49,897 nucleotides of DNA from positions 1 through 49,897 of the forward strand of contig CADBYM010000024.1 of NCBI GenBank assembly GCA_902798915.1, in the 5' to 3' direction. Source of the DNA: an uncultured Coriobacteriaceae bacterium (lineage in GTDB: Bacteria > Actinomycetota > Coriobacteriia > Coriobacteriales > Atopobiaceae). Of this stretch, positions 25,235 through 35,766 are shown in pieces (the stretch's first letter is position 1; the number at the start of each line of letters is the position of its first letter). The notes under the pieces were generated by a model that saw only the letters and a program-made list of their open reading frames with translations, made no database searches and had not been told where the DNA came from. The translations under genes were made by a program, and so were the position numbers.

Positions 25235-25390
25235 CATGTGCCTTTCTCGCGTGTGGTCCCGCCGTGCCAGTTGTGCGGCCACGTGGACACATCTCGTACG
25301 TACGGATGTGCCCAGATTGCCGTACAGGAGCGAGCCGGTGGCGCACCGCTGCCATGCATACGGAGCGCCACGCGGCCCGAAGGCAACAGA

Positions 25391-27619
25391 CTACGCTGCC
25401 GCCGCACCCGTCTGCTTGACCTTCTTTATGAGGACAAGTGCGACTGCCGCAACAGCGCCGCCAACAAACAGGTAGAAGAAGATGCCCGAGCCACCGGTAG
25501 CCGGCAGGATGCCGAGCTTCTTGTTGACGACCAGAGCGGTCGTGTTATTGCCAAAGGTCGTAACCGTGGTATCGATGGTGACCTCCGGATCCTGCTCGCC
25601 ATCCGCATCGAGGATGGACTCGGGATTCCCCTCCTCGTCCTTGGCGATGTTGTAGATGGAGATGGTATTCACCGTCTCGGTGCCCACGATGTTCAAATCG
25701 TCATCGAGCGTTTGGGTCTCGATCTCCACCTTGTAGGACTCGAGGATGAGGTCATCGCCACCGCCCGTGCCGTTCTGTGGTTTGGTTCCATCGGTAGCAT
25801 CAGCCGCCTCAAGCACATAGTTGGGGGTGATGGTGATCTGATACTGGATGTTGGGATTGAAGGCGTAGCCGAGCGGAGCGCTGACCTCCTTGAGAACGTA
25901 GACGCCTGCGTCGAGACCCTTCATCGCGATGTAGCCCTTGCCATCGGAGACGGGATTGCTGCCGCCTTCGGTCACACGGATGTGAGACGCGGAATCGAAC
26001 TTGACCTCGGTGTAGTCGCCATCCTCAAGATCTACCATGGAGCCTTCGCCAGCACCCGTGGCCACATGCTTCTTCTCCCTCGTCAACGAGAACTCAGCGC
26101 CCTCGAGCCAGCTGTAGGTGTTCTCCTTGCCGTCCTCATATTCGCCGCCCTTGACGACCTTGGTCGTGGTCTCCGTCTGGGTCACCGTGCCGTTGGCCTC
26201 AAGCCAAGTCTTGCGGATTTCGGAGGTGCGATCCTCATCCTCCTCGTGAGAGTAATCGGGCTCACCCTCGTCGTCATACTCGAGCTGGTCCTCGCCAAGG
26301 ACGTCGGCGTCGATGTCGAAGGTGTAGTGGCGGGTCTTGTCCTCGAGCTCGCCGGTGGGCTCTTCGTCGTCAGGCTCGTTGGTGTCCTCATTCTCGGACT
26401 GGTAGTTAGGATTGTTCGAGTAGGTAAGCCTCGCGGTGTTGTCCATCTGGTTGACCTGCTGAGCAAAGTGCTGCTTGGCGGTCTCGGTCACCGTTGCCTT
26501 GTAGGTAATGACAGCCTTGGGGGCACCAACTACCGTGTAGAGGAAGCCGTCCTGCGCCACATTCTCGGTCGTCGGATCATCGTTAAGGAACTGTACGACG
26601 AATCCGTCGAGGGTGCTGTCCTTGGCCTCAGTGTTCTTGAAGTTGAAGTACTTGTTGTTCTCGGTGCTGTCCTTGACGAATACGCGGTAGTCCTCATCTT
26701 TGGTCACGGCAACCTCATCCTCACCGTTCATGACCTTGACGTTGATGGAATCCGCCTTGAGCTTCAACCCCTCGGTGAGGACGTCGGTAACGTAGAACAT
26801 GGGCGCAACGTAGTTCTTCGTGTAGGTGGGGATGGGCACGGTGATGGTGAAGTCAACGATGTCACCCACGGCCACGTCGTTCTGCCAGTCTTCATCCGTA
26901 CCGGACTTCTTGTCGATGCTGATCTTGGACTTCTTGAAGACGCCTGCGTCATCACTATAATCCGTCGCATCCTCAACGATCGCGATGGCATGCGTGCCGT
27001 CCTCGGGCGTGCTCTCGTTGTTGTAGAAGTCCGCCGAGACGAAGACCGGCTTGTAGATGTTGTCGATGTTCTTCGGGCCCGGCACCGCCACGAACATATA
27101 CATGCCGGGCGTGTAGTCAGTCACCGTAACGACACCGTCTGCGGCATTTGCGGTTCCGGTTTCGGTCGCCTTGTTCGCCGTCACGGCAGCGGCAATCGCG
27201 TTCACCATAGCGGCTGTGAGCTTGCGGGTGTCGGAGGTAACTTCCTTGCCCTCCTCGTCAGTCTCGTAGCTCGAGATCACAAGCTCGTCAATCCAGAGGC
27301 CATTGACATCGTTATCGTCGGCATCTTTGTGACCGAAGCTCGTCTCTTCCGTGCCATCGACCATGTGGTCATTGTTGCTGTCCACCGCTGCGGTCAGCTT
27401 CCAAGCCTTGGTAGTGGCGTCCTGTTCGATGATCTTGTAGTACTTCGCGCTGTCGCCTTCCTCCAAGCCCGACACCGTAAGTGCATGCGAAGGCGTCGTG
27501 ACGTCCTTGTCGAAGGTAAGATCCCCCGCATCAGCGAGTGCGCCTGCGGGCACCAGCCCCAGGACCAACGCACTGGTGGCCACTGCACTCAGCAGCCTCT
27601 CTTTCCAACCTGTTCTCAT
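25391..27619 (-). CDS. Backbone pilin with LPATG sorting signal
   Basis: 742 residues; ATG behind AAAGGAG. Signal peptide (TSALVLGLVPAGALADA), then an N-domain with YKIIEQDATTKAW. An intermediate domain resembles fimbrial isopeptide-forming proteins (DIVDFTITVPIPTYTKNYVAP). A CnaB/SpaA-like domain follows with SWLEGAEFSLTR and the E-box VLKEVSAPLGY. The sorting signal ILPATGGSGIF near 703-713 is followed by a hydrophobic segment and KKVKQ. E-box Glu with upstream Lys supports an internal isopeptide bond. A canonical YPK pilin motif was not found; KNIDNIYKPV near 178-187 is a candidate polymerising Lys region. It is probably the shaft of the pilus. Confidence 0.93.
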   Translation of the reverse strand: MRTGWKERLLSAVATSALVLGLVPAGALADAGDLTFDKDVTTPSHALTVSGLEEGDSAKYYKIIEQDATTKAWKLTAAVDSNNDHMVDGTEETSFGHKDADDNDVNGLWIDELVISSYETDEEGKEVTSDTRKLTAAMVNAIAAAVTANKATETGTANAADGVVTVTDYTPGMYMFVAVPGPKNIDNIYKPVFVSADFYNNESTPEDGTHAIAIVEDATDYSDDAGVFKKSKISIDKKSGTDEDWQNDVAVGDIVDFTITVPIPTYTKNYVAPMFYVTDVLTEGLKLKADSINVKVMNGEDEVAVTKDEDYRVFVKDSTENNKYFNFKNTEAKDSTLDGFVVQFLNDDPTTENVAQDGFLYTVVGAPKAVITYKATVTETAKQHFAQQVNQMDNTARLTYSNNPNYQSENEDTNEPDDEEPTGELEDKTRHYTFDIDADVLGEDQLEYDDEGEPDYSHEEDEDRTSEIRKTWLEANGTVTQTETTTKVVKGGEYEDGKENTYSWLEGAEFSLTREKKHVATGAGEGSMVDLEDGDYTEVKFDSASHIRVTEGGSNPVSDGKGYIAMKGLDAGVYVLKEVSAPLGYAFNPNIQYQITITPNYVLEAADATDGTKPQNGTGGGDDLILESYKVEIETQTLDDDLNIVGTETVNTISIYNIAKDEEGNPESILDADGEQDPEVTIDTTVTTFGNNTTALVVNKKLGILPATGGSGIFFYLFVGGAVAAVALVLIKKVKQTGAAAA

Positions 27620-27707
27620 TCATAGCTCCTTTCGACCTATAATCTTGCAATTATTACCACTTTTGTTGTTTGGCGTAGCCATGCTACGGCCCGTCATCCT
27701 CCCCCAA

Positions 27708-30700
27708 TCAATCACCACCTAACGGACCGAATGCTCCTCGGCTCCCCTTCCGGGCACGCCGACCGCACAGCCGCCTTACATCGATCTCGTCGCCACCGAG
27801 GGCGTAGACCGCAATGAACGCGCCAACGAACAGGAAGGGGTACACCCCTGGCCCACCCGTGGCGGGAAGAAGATACGTACGTAAGTTGGGCATCGTGATG
27901 GTGTAGACGCCGGTCGTCGGCCCAGAGAGCCTCGGGCGCATCTCCTGTGCAAGGGCCTCGTCATCCACGAGCGTCACCACGCCCTCATCGTCAACGACGA
28001 TGCCCGTGGGATGCCCCTCGTCGCGCAGCATATAGCCCGTCGGCGCCACAGCCTCCTTGAGCCAATATGCACCGGGCAAAAGGTCGGGTAGCGTGAGGTG
28101 ACCACTCGCGTTGGTCGTGAAGGACGTCGCGTCATTTGCATCCTTCACCTTCTGGGTGTCCGTCTGCGCATCGTAGGTGGGATCACCCTCCGCCGGCGTG
28201 TCTGCATCTCTATACAGCTCGAAGACCGCGCCCGACAGCTTGCGTTCGGATTCGGTGGCGTCGACCTTCTCGAGCTCCACGTGCGCCTTCACCAGGCCGT
28301 TCGTGATCACGGCCACGCCACCAAAGGGACTCACGCTGCCGTCGAGAGCCTGGGCCGCCGTTGTCTTGCCCTCATCCGAGAAGAGCTCAACGCTGATTTG
28401 CTTCATGCGCTGCCCATTGAGGGTAAACACGCCCTCGTAGGGCTCGAAGGCCCCACCATCAAGCTTGCCCTCCTTGACCGCGTACGTCGAACCCTGCTCG
28501 ACCTTGAGGTCCTCCCAAGTGTGCGACCACGCGTTCTTCTTGAGCTCTACCGCGTCGCCGACAGCGCTCTCGTTTCCACCCGCATGTTTATACAGCTGCA
28601 CATAGATGGACTTGTTGCCTGGATCGGCATCTTCCTCCCAGACCTTCTCGACCTTCACGCTGGTCAGGGCCTCATTGGTGACCTCGGCCGTGCCGGCGTC
28701 CGGACTGACGGAGCCGTCAAGCCCGGCAGTGTTGGACTGGGCATTCGTGCCTGCAGGCGTGTACAGGAGCGAATGGGCCTTTTGACGATAGGTCTTGCCA
28801 TCAAAGGTATACGTACCGGTCGTGGTAAGCGCTTCGAAGTCGGTGCATGAGCCGTCTTGCCCGACGGTGCCCCTACCCTCGACGATGGTATAGACAAGAC
28901 CTGCCATCACCGGGACATCCTCAAAGGTATGTGTCCACTCATTGGTCGGGTTCAGCTCAACGAAGCGGTCGCTCCCCGTACTCGGATGGAGCTTGATGAC
29001 CAGCGGCTTCTCGCCTTGCTGCGTAGGTTGCGCAGGCGTGATGCCCTCCCAATGCTTGACGACCGTGACCTTGGTAACACACTCGTTTGCGAAGGCGATG
29101 GAACCGGCCTTGTTCTTGACGTTCGCGACAACCGCGTCGTTCGCCGCCACACCACCAGCGGGCGCGATGTCACTATAGGTGAGCGACGTCTGCCGATAGG
29201 TCTTGCCATCGAACTCGTAGTGAGCTGCCGCAAGATCAAACGCCGAGAAGTCCGCGCACTTGCCTTCGTTGTCAACGGTGCCCGCGCCCTCGACGGCCGT
29301 GTAACGGGTGCCATCCACGTCGAGGCCATCAAATGTCGCTGTCCACGCATTGGGCTCGAGCTTCTTGTAACGTTCCGAACCATCGCTACCGACAAGCTTG
29401 ACGACTATGTGCTCAGTGGGCACAGCTCCGCTCCAAGTCTTGCTGACATCGATGCTCGTAGTTGCCGGAACGTTGGTGACGAGCGCACGACCGAGCTGCG
29501 CATTGAGGTAGTTCTTGCCTCCCTGCGCGGCAAGCTGCGGGTCGACGTTCTTGACGGAATCGTTGACGGTGTTCTGTGCGCCACTCTCGTCGCTGTAGGC
29601 GAAGGTGGTTTCCACGTAGCTCAGCTGGCCCGGGTTCTGCTTGCCGATGTGCCATGTCACGCCGTCATGGAGAGCCTTCCACTTCGCGGCCATGCCATCG
29701 TACGGCTCGGCCGAATCCCCTTCGGGATGGAAGATCACATTCTCGCTTGCCTTAAGATCCGCCACTCCAAACTCGTCGGTAAGCTCCTCGGTGAGGGTAT
29801 AGTCGTCCTGCGGAAGGCCGGTAGCCCACTCGCTTACGATGAAGACATCGGTGCCCTCGGTCCGCAAGGCGGTCGCACCCGAGATGCTCAGCGTCTTCGT
29901 CCAGACCTCACCACTCTGTGCGCCCGTCAGCTTGAGCGTGAGCTGGGCGTTCGGATACTTCGTCTTCATCTTCTGCAAATCCGTCGCAAGCATCCGCTTC
30001 TCGACGAGGATGCGCCCATCAACGGCATGAATGGCAGCCAGGCCAGTCGCGCTTTGATCGGCGGTCGCCGCCCATGGCCGGCCCACCGTATTGCGAATCA
30101 ACGCATCATTGTCGAGACCGGTCAACGCACGCGTGCGCTCGGAACCGTTGTCGCCAGACGTGGCATCTGTCGTAGGAGCAAGTGGCACATAGTCCATGGA
30201 GAACTGGTACCTCAGCGTCTTCGCGGTATTCATGTGGTTGCTTTGGTCCACATAGGTGCCGAACCCTACGAAGCTGTTGTCCTCGTCCTTCCCATCCTTG
30301 CCTGGAACGTTTTCAGCAAAGTCAATGAGCTTCCACTCATAGGTGAGCGTGCCAACCTGGTCCTCTTGAGGGTCGACATCGTTAGTCGTGGGTCCCGCGT
30401 AGATGGTCGGGTCCGTCGGACTCGTAAGATAGTAGTACGGCAGCTCAAGCTTGACCGATGCGGCGTCGTCGCCGGTCTTGATGATGGTTATCTTCTCGCC
30501 CGTCTGCGATGATGTGACGGTCACCTGACCCGCCGATTCCTGCACCGTGTACTTCTGGGAATCATTCTTGAGCGCAGTGATGAGCGCCGTCACACCGGTG
30601 TTGCCCGTAAGGTTCACATGCCGCAGCAGCGTATAGTAGTACTTGGGATTGTTGTGCAACTTCTTGCCCAAGCGCTCCAAATACTCCACATACCACTTGC

Positions 30701-33700
30701 TGGAAAGGTCCTCGTCGCCGAGTGCCGCCATCGCCTCTGCGTTGTACACCGTGTCGGCCACCCGATGATTCGCATCGGAGCGATCGCTTGCCTTGCCCAT
30801 GTTCGTTTCCATCATGTTGCTCAGCAGCTCACCCGGGGTCACCTCCTCGCCCAGGAAGACGGTGTCCTCGTAGTTGCTCAGCTTCACATCAAGCAACCCG
30901 GGATTTACCGACGCGTAGGGGAAGGTCTTGTTGGGATACTTCTTGTTACCGCTACCATCAGTGCTGTTGTCGATGAGTTCGAGTCCGTTGGCATCGTATT
31001 TCGGTATAGGATTCCCGTTATTGTCGAACCTGTCAATTTGGGGCCGGTATACCAGGTTCTGATTGAGGCCATCGCCGTTGGTGAGTATGTCGTTGCCGCC
31101 AAGGAAGTCTTCCTTGGCCTGGATACGAATACGACTCTGCCAAGGATTCACATTGCTGACCGACATGTAATCCGTCAAAGGAATATCTTGATTCTGCCAC
31201 AGCACGTAGAACTGCTTCTTTGACTTGTCGTATCCAAGCTTCGCCTGCTTGCCGTCCGGCGTCGTGAAGACGCGGAGGCCGTTAGCGTCCACTCCATCGG
31301 TGAACTCACCTTGAGAGTTCAATACCGACAAAACAACTCCGGCCTCATTGACGACGTCAAATCTCGGGTCAATGTAATCGCGAACACTATAGCCCCTGAA
31401 GGCAGTCGTGATGTGGCTTGCAATCTTTCTGAACTCCTCGACCATGTCGAAGGCACTATCGGAATCGGCCTCAAAGTAGAGGGGCTCGTCCGAATTACCG
31501 TTCTTACCACCGGAAGCAAGACCTTGCAGAAACGCCGAGGCAGACGCGTAATCGCCATTGTCTTCCATTGCGAGTGACTTCATCAGAACCGTCATAATGG
31601 TGTAGCCATCGTTCTTGAGCTGCTGAATGGCTGCTCCCGCATCGCCCCATCCCTGTTTCTCCGCATCACCACGCGTGTCTTTACCATCAGTGAAGATGAT
31701 CAAATACTTGTGATTATTGTCGTTCGCCCTGTTTTCCAAGTAGGTCTGAAACGCACTGATACCTCTATAGGTGTTGGTTTGCGCCGTCAGTCCATACAAG
31801 TGTTCACTGAATGCGGGCCTACCATTACCACCAGCGGGAATCGACGCTTTTGTTGAGGTGAAATCTGACCCTTGAAGCTGATCCAGCGAACTCGCAATTT
31901 GAACAGTGCTGCTCGACCAATTGAGGAGGACGTGCTTATTGTCCGGGAGCTGCTCGGTGCTTCCAGTACTAAAGCGAGTCATCGAGACCTCGCTCTCGGG
32001 AGAGTTGCCCAAAAGAATCGAGCCAAACTGCGCAACGGCATCCTGCAGCGTCTCGTTCTTTGTGAACATCGAGTCTCGCTTCTCGTAAACCACGCTGGTT
32101 TTGACTATCGGATTGTTCGAACTGTCATTCTCGCCATCCCAGAACTGGCACATCAATTTGCCGTTCACGATGTAGAATTTGCATGGCCCCTTGTTGCCAT
32201 CCAAGCCTTCATACGACTTACCTGTCACGCTGAGGTCATTATGCTGGCTGTTGACGAAGTACCAGCCCGCACCGTTATAACGTTTGGAATATACCGGTCC
32301 CAAGGGCAACTGGATGAGTCCACCCTTGCTGTTGGGACGGCTTGTTGTATCGCCCGAATACCCCAACGCAACGTATTCTTTAATGCTAGACCGCACATCG
32401 TAAATGTAGTAGTGAAATCCGTTATATCCCATCGTTGTGTTGTCGGTCATGTCGTTGTGCAGCACTTTTGCCACTTCAGCTGCAGACAAGGGATTGGTCG
32501 CCGAATTCTTGTTTCTCCAATTAGAATCACCAAAAATACTATTCCACTCTGCATTCGTGTGTGTTATTTCGGCTGGTACACCAGCGGTCCAAGCCATGGA
32601 ACCAGAGGCATCCAACACCATACCAACGCTCGTCGGAGAATCTACATACCATGTTTCCAAGTTGACCAGGAACTGTCGATCGCTGACCTTCTCGGCATTC
32701 TTCTCTGTATACAGTGTTTTTGAATCGGTACGGTATTTGCCGTCTTCCTTGTCATAGCGACTATTGTCCTGTGATCCATCGTCGACGGAAGCCCGCTTGT
32801 AATATATGTATACCTTCGCGATGTCGACATTGGCGTTATAGGTAATCCTACCTGTACCGGCCTCATCATTGAGATCCGCTATCGCATCGGCACCCGTCAC
32901 GATTGACGTGCCCGAATATGCTTCTTCGCCATCCTTCAGATAATTCTGAGCGTTAAAGGAGACGGACTGCCCCGATTCCAAATACCGCACTCCACCATCG
33001 CTAACAGAACCATCAGCATGCACGTAGCGGATGATGTATCTCATGTCAGACGCCGCGTTCGAAGGCGCCGGATTCACGTAGATTTTGAGGGTGTTGACTT
33101 GCCCCTCAGTCCCCGTAGAGCTTTCGTAGCCTCTCACTTGATAGGAGCCGATGACCCCATTGTACGTAGTAGCAGAATCTGCCCAGGCAGTCTCCATCTT
33201 GGCCTCGACAAATACATATCCATCGAGGTTGAAATCCACGACTCGTACGTTGTTTTCCCATGTCCAAAAATACTCAGACTTTCCAAGACTACTACCAGTC
33301 TGCGCGTTAATCAATTCCGCTTGGAACACACGAAGATATCTGTGGCTACCCTCGTTCTGAATGCTTTCCTCGGAACGACCCGCATCAGAGATGATATTGT
33401 CCAGATTTGTTCCGTGACCCCACGTGTCGTAGTATACGTCTTGGTTGCCAACATGGTACGAGCTTTGCGCAGGAGTGTAAAAGCGAAGCCAATTGTCGGA
33501 GCCCAATCCAACCTCATGCTCTCCTCCAGGGGTCATCCCATCCGAAGAGAATACAATATAGTACGAGAACGAGTCCGTCGTAAACTCGGCCGACTTGACG
33601 GCGCCTGACTTGGTGGTGTCAACCTCGGCGTCCATCATCTGGAGTTCGCCGGCATCAGTAAGGTGCGCAACGTCCACAGAATCCTTCGCCTCGCCCATGG

Positions 33701-34574
33701 GCTGTGCCTTCTGGTAGTCGATGCTCACCGAGACCTTGTCGTTCGGCTCGATCTCCGTGCCCTTCTCGTCGAGAATGCGAATGTCGTAGACCTTGGCCGC
33801 GGAGTAGACCTTGTCCTCCTTGCGCAACGCCTCGGAAAGGCTCGCGAGCGCCTCGCCATAGGCGTCCGCCTTCTCTTCCGTGACGGGATGAATCTCCTCG
33901 ACCTCGAGGGTTGCGCCATCGGGAAGCACGCCAATCGCCGCGCTAACCGTCACCTTGAGACCGTCCGACTCATATATAAGCGTCTGGTCTTCGCCCTGGA
34001 CCTGTATGGCCTCCTCAGAAAGGGCGGGCTGGTCTTCGGCCTCTTTGGACTTCTCGACCTCCTCTACCTCCTCGACTGCGTCTTCGACGTCAGCGGCCTC
34101 CTGAAGGGGTGATTCGACTTCTGCAACGCCTTCTTCGACCTGCTCGGAAAGCCGCTCTGCAACGGCCGACTCATCGATGGTGACCTCGGGCTCGCTCGAC
34201 TCGGCAGGCATATCGTTGGTGACATCCTGCCCATCCTCGGAAGATATGCCTGCGGAATCATCCTTCTTCGCTGAGGCGTCCACCTCAGTTCCGTTGGCCT
34301 TAGTGGAGCCTGCCGCATCGTCACTGCCCACAGGATCGTCCTGGCCACCCTGATGCTGGTCGCCTCCCTCATCCTTCGGCAGCTCGTCGACGCCAGATTG
34401 CTCCTCGGCAGTCTGAGCCACATCGGAATCCTCACGCAAGCCGTTCGCGGAGCCTATCTCGACCGCTCGCGCACTGTACGTTGGACAGAGCGATACCACA
34501 AGCGCTATCGTCAGGATGACGCTGAGGATCCTATGCGATAGGGGAGGTTGCTTTGGAGTTAGAGTTGTTCTCAT
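27708..34574 (-). CDS. Very large VWA-domain tip adhesin/pilin
   Basis: 2,288 residues from the ATG at 34574, behind GGAGGTCAGAG. Signal peptide (LSVILTIALVVSLCPTYSAR), then a 200-residue acidic linker and a beta-rich N-region with a YIIRYVHADGSVSDGG MucBP-like segment. A VWA domain (MVLDASGSMAW near 650; IFTDGKDTRGDA near 960) has the MIDAS residues DxSxS and the later Asp. Large uncharacterised domains follow, then three Cna_B-type repeats (DVSKTWSGAVPTEH, VVKHWEGITPAQ, VEKVWEEDADPGN). A SpaA-like domain with E-box WLKEAVAPTGY precedes the sorting signal LPATGGPGVYPF. It is the first gene of the pilus operon, as for SpaC/RrgA-type tip adhesins. A metal-dependent host-ligand contact is likely, ligand unknown. 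Confidence 0.92.
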   Translation of the reverse strand: MRTTLTPKQPPLSHRILSVILTIALVVSLCPTYSARAVEIGSANGLREDSDVAQTAEEQSGVDELPKDEGGDQHQGGQDDPVGSDDAAGSTKANGTEVDASAKKDDSAGISSEDGQDVTNDMPAESSEPEVTIDESAVAERLSEQVEEGVAEVESPLQEAADVEDAVEEVEEVEKSKEAEDQPALSEEAIQVQGEDQTLIYESDGLKVTVSAAIGVLPDGATLEVEEIHPVTEEKADAYGEALASLSEALRKEDKVYSAAKVYDIRILDEKGTEIEPNDKVSVSIDYQKAQPMGEAKDSVDVAHLTDAGELQMMDAEVDTTKSGAVKSAEFTTDSFSYYIVFSSDGMTPGGEHEVGLGSDNWLRFYTPAQSSYHVGNQDVYYDTWGHGTNLDNIISDAGRSEESIQNEGSHRYLRVFQAELINAQTGSSLGKSEYFWTWENNVRVVDFNLDGYVFVEAKMETAWADSATTYNGVIGSYQVRGYESSTGTEGQVNTLKIYVNPAPSNAASDMRYIIRYVHADGSVSDGGVRYLESGQSVSFNAQNYLKDGEEAYSGTSIVTGADAIADLNDEAGTGRITYNANVDIAKVYIYYKRASVDDGSQDNSRYDKEDGKYRTDSKTLYTEKNAEKVSDRQFLVNLETWYVDSPTSVGMVLDASGSMAWTAGVPAEITHTNAEWNSIFGDSNWRNKNSATNPLSAAEVAKVLHNDMTDNTTMGYNGFHYYIYDVRSSIKEYVALGYSGDTTSRPNSKGGLIQLPLGPVYSKRYNGAGWYFVNSQHNDLSVTGKSYEGLDGNKGPCKFYIVNGKLMCQFWDGENDSSNNPIVKTSVVYEKRDSMFTKNETLQDAVAQFGSILLGNSPESEVSMTRFSTGSTEQLPDNKHVLLNWSSSTVQIASSLDQLQGSDFTSTKASIPAGGNGRPAFSEHLYGLTAQTNTYRGISAFQTYLENRANDNNHKYLIIFTDGKDTRGDAEKQGWGDAGAAIQQLKNDGYTIMTVLMKSLAMEDNGDYASASAFLQGLASGGKNGNSDEPLYFEADSDSAFDMVEEFRKIASHITTAFRGYSVRDYIDPRFDVVNEAGVVLSVLNSQGEFTDGVDANGLRVFTTPDGKQAKLGYDKSKKQFYVLWQNQDIPLTDYMSVSNVNPWQSRIRIQAKEDFLGGNDILTNGDGLNQNLVYRPQIDRFDNNGNPIPKYDANGLELIDNSTDGSGNKKYPNKTFPYASVNPGLLDVKLSNYEDTVFLGEEVTPGELLSNMMETNMGKASDRSDANHRVADTVYNAEAMAALGDEDLSSKWYVEYLERLGKKLHNNPKYYYTLLRHVNLTGNTGVTALITALKNDSQKYTVQESAGQVTVTSSQTGEKITIIKTGDDAASVKLELPYYYLTSPTDPTIYAGPTTNDVDPQEDQVGTLTYEWKLIDFAENVPGKDGKDEDNSFVGFGTYVDQSNHMNTAKTLRYQFSMDYVPLAPTTDATSGDNGSERTRALTGLDNDALIRNTVGRPWAATADQSATGLAAIHAVDGRILVEKRMLATDLQKMKTKYPNAQLTLKLTGAQSGEVWTKTLSISGATALRTEGTDVFIVSEWATGLPQDDYTLTEELTDEFGVADLKASENVIFHPEGDSAEPYDGMAAKWKALHDGVTWHIGKQNPGQLSYVETTFAYSDESGAQNTVNDSVKNVDPQLAAQGGKNYLNAQLGRALVTNVPATTSIDVSKTWSGAVPTEHIVVKLVGSDGSERYKKLEPNAWTATFDGLDVDGTRYTAVEGAGTVDNEGKCADFSAFDLAAAHYEFDGKTYRQTSLTYSDIAPAGGVAANDAVVANVKNKAGSIAFANECVTKVTVVKHWEGITPAQPTQQGEKPLVIKLHPSTGSDRFVELNPTNEWTHTFEDVPVMAGLVYTIVEGRGTVGQDGSCTDFEALTTTGTYTFDGKTYRQKAHSLLYTPAGTNAQSNTAGLDGSVSPDAGTAEVTNEALTSVKVEKVWEEDADPGNKSIYVQLYKHAGGNESAVGDAVELKKNAWSHTWEDLKVEQGSTYAVKEGKLDGGAFEPYEGVFTLNGQRMKQISVELFSDEGKTTAAQALDGSVSPFGGVAVITNGLVKAHVELEKVDATESERKLSGAVFELYRDADTPAEGDPTYDAQTDTQKVKDANDATSFTTNASGHLTLPDLLPGAYWLKEAVAPTGYMLRDEGHPTGIVVDDEGVVTLVDDEALAQEMRPRLSGPTTGVYTITMPNLRTYLLPATGGPGVYPFLFVGAFIAVYALGGDEIDVRRLCGRRARKGSRGAFGPLGGD

Positions 34575-34633
34575 CTCTGACCTCCAGTTTCGTTGCCACT
34601 CGAGCTGCCTAATTGAGCCATAATTCTCCATTC

Positions 34634-34652
34634 GTAGTCTGTTCTAGACTAC
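34634..34652. promoter_or_regulatory. Palindrome upstream of the pilus operon
   Basis: GTAGTCT and AGACTAC are a perfect 7-bp inverted pair with a 5-base spacer, 60 bp upstream of the adhesin ATG. It lies between the LuxR-type gene and the pilus operon, so it is a plausible operator for that regulator or another one. It is not a terminator because no T-run follows. No convincing promoter boxes were found nearby. Confidence 0.4.
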
Positions 34653-34806
34653 CATCATTGGGGGTTACTAAACTAGGCACTTTTTGGCTTCTCAAAGTAT
34701 ACGAACGTCAAGAGATATCGCTTTGAGCGACTTGGGCAAAGCGTTACTCAACCGTGGCATTTACATTGATCCGGAGATGGCGCATCTGCCTACGGGACCT
34801 CGTGAA

Positions 34807-35766
34807 TCACGCATTACGCGGATACCTGAACTCCGCATAGCGAATCGACGCGTCCATGTGCTCGCGTGCACCTGCCCTGCCGCTTACACCAATCTTGGTG
34901 TACGCATTGGACAGATAGTGCTTCACGGTGTTCTCGCTAATCCTGAGCTGCAACGCTATCTCTTTGTTGCGCCATCCACGTGCAACGAGCATGAGCGTGT
35001 GCATCTCGAGCGGCGTAAGGGAATGGCCCGCGTCGTACAGATTGCAACGTTGCCGCAGCCCAAACCAACCCTTGTGGTAGCGTCGCACCAGCGCCGCAAT
35101 GCGCTTTCCTCGCTCGTCACGACGCATGTCGAGGCACCGTCGCTGAAGGCCATGCAGTGCATAGTTAAGCTCCACGAACGGCATCACGACGCCCGTGCTT
35201 GTGCTGAGCTCCCACGCGCTCATGAACCATGAACTCGCCTCATCGACCCTTCCTGTCACGACGGTAGCACACGCCATCGTAAGCAAGAGCTCTACCTCCG
35301 AGCGCGGATGCGCGCTTCCGATGATGTTCAAGAACGAGAATGCCACACCTTCCGCCTGTTCGGGTTGCCCCAGGCGAAGGTAGCGATGCGCCAACAAATA
35401 CCCGTAATGCGCCTTAAGCTCGACGGGCAAATCTTCGATGCCCGCATCGATGATGGGGATGTCGAACACCGAAGCCATCAGAACGGTCTCGACGCTCACG
35501 GCAGCAATAATCCCAACCCGACGGGTCCAATGGTCGACATCCCCATACAGTGCGTGCGAACACAACGGCAAGACCTCCACCAAGGCCTCGTATGCCGCAT
35601 CGGACTTCCCCATGGCGACGCAGATCGCCAAGCGAGAAACCAACACGGATATGAGTCCGGCAGAGTCATCGCCATCAATAACGACCGCAGAGAGCCGACG
35701 TTCCGCCTCGTCGAGCCTCCCCTCCTGATACGCTCTGTTCTCCTCTAGCATTTCAGACATCAACAT
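34807..35766 (-). CDS. LuxR-type transcriptional regulator
   Basis: 319 residues from the ATG at 35766; a longer in-frame start at 35829 exists, and neither has a strong ribosome site. The first ~240 residues are helical and TPR-like (DEAERRLSAVV, YGYLLAHRYLRLGQPEQAEG), as in large MalT-like regulators but without an ATPase part. The C-terminal ~65 residues are a LuxR helix-turn-helix (LTPLEMHTLMLVARGWRNKE then ISENTVKHYLSNAYTKIGV). It is on the same strand directly upstream of the pilus operon, so control of the pilus is a reasonable inference. There is no receiver domain. Confidence 0.9.
   Translation of the reverse strand: MLMSEMLEENRAYQEGRLDEAERRLSAVVIDGDDSAGLISVLVSRLAICVAMGKSDAAYEALVEVLPLCSHALYGDVDHWTRRVGIIAAVSVETVLMASVFDIPIIDAGIEDLPVELKAHYGYLLAHRYLRLGQPEQAEGVAFSFLNIIGSAHPRSEVELLLTMACATVVTGRVDEASSWFMSAWELSTSTGVVMPFVELNYALHGLQRRCLDMRRDERGKRIAALVRRYHKGWFGLRQRCNLYDAGHSLTPLEMHTLMLVARGWRNKEIALQLRISENTVKHYLSNAYTKIGVSGRAGAREHMDASIRYAEFRYPRNA

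Noticed and set aside
24878..27625. 915-residue plus-strand open frame opposite the backbone pilin
   Set aside because: It is antisense to a clear pilin with LPATG and E-box motifs and shows no domain or ribosome site.
28857..30512. Plus-strand open frame opposite the tip adhesin
   Set aside because: Antisense shadow of the Cna_B-repeat part of the adhesin.
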